A stretch of DNA of 9,762 nt from a bacterium. GTDB lineage: Bacteria > Auribacterota > JABMQX01. The translations under genes were made by a program, and so were the position numbers. This document shows positions 6,568 through 9,762 of this stretch, one piece after another. Position 1 is the stretch's first letter; each line of letters opens with the position of its first letter. The stretch covers positions 1 through 9,762 of the forward strand of contig JABMQX010000777.1 in NCBI GenBank assembly GCA_013203085.1, in the 5' to 3' direction. The notes below the pieces were generated by a model, which was not told the DNA's origin, made no database searches, and was given only the letters and a program-made list of their open reading frames with translations.

Positions 6568-8061
6568 ATGTTTAGCAACCTCGACTATGTCGTCATCGTC
6601 TCTTATCTGATGCTGGTCAGCGCAGCGGGGTTTTGGTTCGGGCGCAGGGAAAAGACCACGAGCGACTTCTTCCTGGCTGGCAGGCAAATGCCCTGGGGCG
6701 CTGTGATGTTCTCGATCCTTGCGACCGAGATGAGCGCCCTGACCTTCATCGCCGTTCCCGGTGAGGCGTTCAAGGAAAACCTCATCTACTTCCAGTTCGC
6801 CATTGGATCGCTCATCGGAAGGATCCTCATCGCGCTGTTTTTCCTACCCGCCTTCTATCGCGGGAAAGTCACCACCGTTTACCAGTACCTTCAGCAGAGA
6901 TTCGGCGACAGGTCCAGAGACGCCGGCGCCATCTTTTTCTTCGTGACTCGTCTCCTGGGAAGCGGCGTGCGACTTTGCGTCACAGCCAAAGCCATTGAGG
7001 TCGTCTCCGGCGTCTCCTACTTCCAGGCGATCTGCGTTGTGGCAATCCTTGCCGTGGCATACACAAGTTTCGGGGGGATCAAGGCTGTTATCTGGACCGA
7101 TGTCATCCAGTTCGCAGTATTCATTGGAGGGGCTGTGCTCACCATGTTCCTCATCGTGAAGATGATACCCGGGGGACTACACGGCGCTTACTCGGTCTTG
7201 AAGAACGCCGTTGACGCCACAGGAGAACCCGCGCACAAGCTAAGGGTCTTCGACTTCACCATAAGCCTCACGAAACCGGGCGTCTTATTCATTGCCATCC
7301 TCAACAGTTGTTTTCAAACGTTCGCCGCCCTCGGAACCGACCAGGACCTTACACAGCGCATGCTCACCTGCAAGGACGTCGGTCCCAGCAAGAAATCGCT
7401 GATCCTCACAGGTATCGCAAAGTTCCCCATTGACGCCCTCTTCTTGCTGCTTGGCGCCGCCCTTTTCGCATTCAATGTTCACCACCGTTTCGCCGAAGGG
7501 ATAGAAGATTCCGCCCACGTGTTCCCGACCTTTATCGTCACGGCTCTCCCCGCGGGCGTCAAGGGGCTTTTGTTCACGGCGGTCTTCGCAGCAGCCATGT
7601 CCAGCCTTGATTCCGCACTCAACGCCCTCAGCTCCAGCGCCATCACCGACATCTATAAACCATATATCAAAAAAGATGCGCCCGAAAGGCACTACCTCAC
7701 TGCCTCGCGCATCTGCGTGGCGATCTTCGCCGTCTTGCTCGTTGGAATCGCCTATCTTTGCAGGGGTGAGAAAAGGGTTCTGTGGCTGGCGTTCAAACTG
7801 ACAGGCTTCACGTACGGCGCCATGCTTGGCGTATTCCTGACGGGAGTCTTCACTCGAAGGGGGAACAACGTCGGCAACATCATCGCCATGATTTCCAGCA
7901 TCGTCGTCCTCCTTGCCATCCGCCTCGTGTTGTTCCCCTCTCTTAACTGGCAATTCTATGTCATCATCGGAACCCTTTGGACCTTTGGCGTGGCGGTTCT
8001 CTTCAAACCGTCGGCGAAAAGTCCCGGCCAGCCAACAGCGCCGCGCCCCTCATCACGATAA
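6568..8061 (+). CDS. Sodium:solute symporter (SSS/SLC5 family)
   Basis: The 497-residue integral inner-membrane protein has about 12-13 hydrophobic segments spread over its length, as expected for the SSF family (PF00474), which couples uptake of small solutes to a sodium gradient. Visible signatures are DFFLAGRQMPW (33-43), ATEMSALTF-x-x-VPGEAF (52-68) in the first core helix, GGIKAVIWTDVIQ (169-181), and AAAMSSLDSALNALSSSAITDIYKPY (341-366). Ser345-Ser346 occupy the place of the two sodium-binding serines of Vibrio SGLT. The first core helix recalls the monocarboxylate/multivitamin branch of animal SLC5, but substrate cannot be read from sequence. The start is ATG 6568, one codon set before the first membrane segment; its ribosome-binding site is weak (GCAGG about 10 bases upstream). 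It is 135 bases after recG, so it may have its own promoter. No functional link to recG is evident. Confidence 0.93.
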   Translation: MFSNLDYVVIVSYLMLVSAAGFWFGRREKTTSDFFLAGRQMPWGAVMFSILATEMSALTFIAVPGEAFKENLIYFQFAIGSLIGRILIALFFLPAFYRGKVTTVYQYLQQRFGDRSRDAGAIFFFVTRLLGSGVRLCVTAKAIEVVSGVSYFQAICVVAILAVAYTSFGGIKAVIWTDVIQFAVFIGGAVLTMFLIVKMIPGGLHGAYSVLKNAVDATGEPAHKLRVFDFTISLTKPGVLFIAILNSCFQTFAALGTDQDLTQRMLTCKDVGPSKKSLILTGIAKFPIDALFLLLGAALFAFNVHHRFAEGIEDSAHVFPTFIVTALPAGVKGLLFTAVFAAAMSSLDSALNALSSSAITDIYKPYIKKDAPERHYLTASRICVAIFAVLLVGIAYLCRGEKRVLWLAFKLTGFTYGAMLGVFLTGVFTRRGNNVGNIIAMISSIVVLLAIRLVLFPSLNWQFYVIIGTLWTFGVAVLFKPSAKSPGQPTAPRPSSR

Positions 8062-8063
8062 AA

Positions 8064-8078
8064 GGGCTCGCCTCGCCC
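8064..8078 (-). terminator. Weak candidate terminator for hisG
   Basis: Read on the minus strand, GGGC-GAGGCGA-GCCC is followed by TTTTAT, just past the hisG stop in the 39-base gap between converging genes. The stem has only four pairs. A second, overlapping stem (CTCGCC with GGTGAG, 8073-8093) is possible and would serve either direction. One compact bidirectional end for both genes is plausible. Confidence 0.3.
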
Positions 8079-8100
8079 GCTCGTTTCGGTGAGAGAGGGG

Positions 8101-8970
8101 TCAGTAAATAACCTTGCTCAGCGGATACTCCACGATCCCCTCCGCGCCTGCTTTCTTCAGGGCCGGGACAATTTGCCGCACGACGTGCTCGTCAACGACC
8201 GTTTCCACAGCCACCCAGCCTTCTTTCGCCAGATGAGAGATGGTGGGATCTCGCAGCGCCGGGAGAGTTTTCAGAATGGTTTCCAGCTTTGCCTGCGGGA
8301 CGTTCATCTTCAATCCTACCTTCGTCGCCGCGTTCAAGGCGCCTTGAAGAAGAACGCTGAGATTCTCGATCTTAGTTCGCTTCCAGCGATTCTTCCACGC
8401 CTCTCTGTTTGCGATGAGCCGGTTGGTGGACTCCATGATCGTCGCTACCTCCCGAAGGTTGTTCACTTTGAGGGAGGAACCCGTTTCCGTGAGGTCAACG
8501 ATAGCGTCCACGCAGTGTGGCGCTTTCACCTCCGTGGCGCCCCAGGAGAATTCCACTTCCGCTTTGACTTTGTGCTGGCGAAGGAATCTCTTGGTCAGCC
8601 CGACAACTTCCGTAGCTATGCGCTTCCCCGCAAGCTGTTGGACCGTTCTTATCTTGGAGTTTTTTGGCACAGCCAGAACCCACTTGACCACCCCCGGGCC
8701 TCTCTTGGCGTACCTGAGCTCCGCCACTTCAACCACTTTCGAGCCATTTTCCTCGATCCAGTCCTTGCCTGTTATACCCGCGTCCAGAACGCCTTGTTCC
8801 ACGTAAAGAGATATCTCCTGCGCCCTGAACATGACAACTTCCATCTCCTCGTCATCAACCGATGGAAAGTACGACCTGCTTCCCACGGAAATCTTATACC
8901 CGGCTCTCTTGAACATATCCAGAGTCGTCTCCTGCAAACTTCCAGATGGCAATCCGACTTTTAGTTTCAC
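8101..8970 (-). CDS. hisG: ATP phosphoribosyltransferase, long form
   Basis: HisG catalyses the first committed step of histidine synthesis in the cytoplasm, joining ATP and PRPP to give phosphoribosyl-ATP. The 289-residue length is that of the long, hexameric, self-regulated form. GLPSGSL (6-12) opens the catalytic domain, with AGITGKDWI at 64-72. The PRPP-binding segment DAIVDLTETGSSLKVNNL spans 155-172. The C-terminal part (about 215-288), ending in EYPLSKVI, matches the ACT-like HisG_C domain that binds histidine for feedback inhibition, so no separate HisZ is needed. The start is GTG at 8970: GGAGG lies at 8978-8982, seven bases upstream, and an ATG inside that interval is in another frame. 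No other his genes are in the window, so histidine genes are either scattered or outside it. Transcription converges with the symporter gene. Confidence 0.95.
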   Translation of the reverse strand: MKLKVGLPSGSLQETTLDMFKRAGYKISVGSRSYFPSVDDEEMEVVMFRAQEISLYVEQGVLDAGITGKDWIEENGSKVVEVAELRYAKRGPGVVKWVLAVPKNSKIRTVQQLAGKRIATEVVGLTKRFLRQHKVKAEVEFSWGATEVKAPHCVDAIVDLTETGSSLKVNNLREVATIMESTNRLIANREAWKNRWKRTKIENLSVLLQGALNAATKVGLKMNVPQAKLETILKTLPALRDPTISHLAKEGWVAVETVVDEHVVRQIVPALKKAGAEGIVEYPLSKVIY

Positions 8971-8977
8971 GAATCAT

Positions 8978-8982
8978 CCTCC
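8978..8982 (-). promoter_or_regulatory. Ribosome-binding site fixing the hisG GTG start
   Basis: GGAGG on the minus strand lies seven bases before the GTG at 8970, ideal spacing. It is the reason a GTG rather than an ATG start was chosen. Confidence 0.75.
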
Positions 8983-9057
8983 ATTAAGTGAGAAATACTT
9001 CGCCAACTCCCCTTGCGGTACGCTTACGATCTTCCCGAGACCGACAATTCTTTCCTT

Positions 9058-9086
9058 ATTCTATATGAGCATCCCCTTCAGAACAA
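9058..9086 (-). promoter_or_regulatory. Candidate hisG promoter
   Basis: On the minus strand TTGTTC (9081-9086, 3 of 6 matches) is followed after 17 bases by TAGAAT (9058-9063, 5 of 6 matches). Initiation near 9051 would give a leader of about 80 bases. The -10 is good and the -35 poor, so it may need an activator or be chance. Confidence 0.4.
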
Positions 9087-9134
9087 GGCGCTATCGCATA
9101 TTCTTCCGTTTCCCGGGGCGAGCGATCTTATCGC

Positions 9135-9163
9135 CCTCACCGAAGACACCTGAGGATTTTTTT
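9135..9163 (+). terminator. Short stem followed by T7, plus strand
   Basis: CCTCA (9135-9139) pairs with TGAGG (9151-9155) over an 11-base loop, followed by A and seven T (9157-9163). The shape is that of a weak intrinsic terminator. No plus-strand gene ends just before it, since hisG runs the other way, so it could stop antisense read-through or be chance. Between here and 9357 I see no other supported element. Confidence 0.3.
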
Positions 9164-9357
9164 GCACTGTACACGTAGAGCCTAAAGAGGCCTGTGGGAG
9201 GTTGAGTTAGCTGTGTGGTTAGGTGATGAACGAGTTGGCGGAGAGGGATGGGCTTCGCGCGGTCGGAAAAATGAACCTCGCGGCTTTGGGGTGGTCATGG
9301 TTTTCTTATCATCCCCTGCATCTGTGGTGTGCGCCCCTCAAGAACCGGAGGTTCAAG

Positions 9358-9516
9358 ATGATCTATGACCGGGTGATGAAGAAGATGTCAAATACGTTCG
9401 ATCTGCGGCTGAGAATGCTATGGAATGGCGACGTAGAAACCTTCCACACACTCTGTGAGGACGAGTTCTACGACATCGAAAACTTCGCCGACCCCGCCAT
9501 CGGCGGGGTTTTTTGA
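9358..9516 (+). CDS. Possible 52-residue small protein, unknown
   Basis: I do not recognise this product. GGAGG (9347-9351) sits six bases before ATG 9358, the best ribosome-binding site of any plus-strand ORF in the window, giving 52 residues. The frame is open further upstream to GTG 9223 (97 residues), but no good site precedes that start. The first part is basic (KK, R-L-R) and the middle acidic (WNGDVETFHTLCEDEFYDIE), with no membrane segment or signal. The last seven residues (DPAIGGVF region) are encoded by the terminator hairpin and its T-run, and the stop TGA comes directly after the T-run. The ribosome-binding site is itself partly inside a small stem, GAACC-GGA-GGTTC (9342-9354). 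It may be a real small gene, a remnant of a longer one, or a non-coding RNA that happens to be open. Confidence 0.35.
   Translation: MIYDRVMKKMSNTFDLRLRMLWNGDVETFHTLCEDEFYDIENFADPAIGGVF
9491..9514 (+). terminator. Rho-independent terminator
   Basis: CCCCGCC (9492-9498) and GGCGGGG (9502-9508) form a perfect seven-pair GC stem with loop ATC, extended by an A-T pair, followed by six T (9509-9514). It is the clearest terminator in the window and shows that a plus-strand transcript ends here. It overlaps the end of the small ORF. Confidence 0.88.
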
Positions 9517-9620
9517 CAAAGCGGCGACCTGGCTATCAATCTCCGACCGATCGTGCTCGGCGCCCGTATCGAACATGCGTACCATGTGCCCGCTTCACCC
9601 AGCCACACTCAAGATTCTTC

Positions 9621-9649
9621 TTGACAATCATGAGAATGTGGTGTTTTAT
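9621..9649 (+). promoter_or_regulatory. Promoter for a gene beyond the right edge
   Basis: TTGACA (9621-9626, perfect) is followed after 17 bases by TTTTAT (9644-9649, 4 of 6 matches). Neighbouring TTATTT is an alternative -10. Initiation would fall near 9656. No complete ORF follows before 9762, so the target gene lies outside or begins at the very edge. Confidence 0.5.
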
Positions 9650-9668
9650 TTATGCGAGAGTGTGGTGT
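9632..9668 (+). repeat. Two direct 13-base repeats across the promoter
   Basis: GAGAATGTGGTGT (9632-9644) and GAGAGTGTGGTGT (9656-9668) match at 12 of 13 positions and start 24 bases apart. The first lies in the promoter spacer, touching the -10; the second covers the expected start site. A weaker third match, AGTGGTGTG, is at 9717-9725. The position is that of tandem operator sites, so binding of a repressor to each copy is inferred. Confidence 0.45.
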
Positions 9669-9684
9669 CGCCTAAGTCGCTTTT

Positions 9685-9718
9685 CTGGCGGCCGAGCCCT
9701 GTTTGGTTATGGCGCCAG
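9685..9718 (+). other. Hairpin in the leader at the right edge
   Basis: CTGGCG (9685-9690) and CC (9692-9693) pair with GGCGCCAG (9711-9718), giving eight pairs with one bulged G and a 17-base loop. It would lie about 30 bases into the transcript from the 9621-9649 promoter. No T-run follows it. It may be a leader structure; no known riboswitch was recognised. Confidence 0.3.
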
Positions 9719-9762
9719 TGGTGTGCGAGCAAGTCTTTTGTCATCGTCAAAAGGAATGAGTG

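Noticed and set aside
8089..8964. Long plus-strand open frame of 291 codons over hisG
   Set aside because: It is the antisense shadow of hisG, which has clear family motifs and a good start on the other strand.
9340..9360. GGTTCAAG as a tRNA T-arm
   Set aside because: No acceptor, D-arm or anticodon arm can be formed around it, and it overlaps the ribosome-binding site of the small ORF.
1..9762. CRISPR array, insertion sequence, phage or toxin-antitoxin modules
   Set aside because: I saw no regularly spaced repeats, transposase motifs, terminal inverted repeats or phage genes on either strand.

Overview
The window reads as a chromosomal stretch of a free-living, probably Gram-negative bacterium. 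It has medium-high GC, no phage, plasmid or CRISPR hallmarks, and normal intergenic spacing. Two exported proteins (one with a Tat signal, one with a Sec signal plus HEAT repeats and a secretin/TonB short N-terminal-like domain) and an RNase HIII together recall PVC-superphylum bacteria or deep-branching candidate phyla. This is only an impression; nothing here fixes the taxonomy.

Layout from left to right. Bases 66-2559 hold two minus-strand genes: a HEAT-repeat protein with an STN-like domain (upstream in transcription order) and a Tat-exported DUF362 protein. Each has an AGGAGG ribosome-binding site. About 610 bases of mostly non-coding DNA follow (2560-3171). They carry the leader of the HEAT gene on one strand and, on the other, a near-consensus sigma-70-type promoter (TTGACA, 17 bases, TATTAT) with a leader of about 140-170 bases. 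That promoter faces three plus-strand genes: rnhC (RNase HIII), recG (branch-migration helicase) and a sodium:solute symporter, ending at 8061. hisG (long form, minus strand) converges on the symporter with only 39 bases between the stops. Upstream of hisG (8971-9762) are a candidate hisG promoter, a possible 52-residue small ORF whose end overlaps a textbook rho-independent terminator, and a TTGACA-type promoter with a duplicated 13-base motif. That promoter points to a gene beyond the right edge.

Functionally, rnhC and recG make a sensible pair: both remove RNA:DNA hybrids, one by cleavage and one by unwinding and fork remodelling. The symporter and HisG have no clear link to them. The two exported proteins may work in the envelope, but their partners are not in the window.

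Most of the window is ordinary housekeeping DNA, and I do not see a convincing new multi-gene system. The items most worth a second look are the HEAT/STN domain fusion, the RNase HIII-RecG pairing, the small ORF ending inside a terminator, and the repeat-bearing promoter at the right edge.
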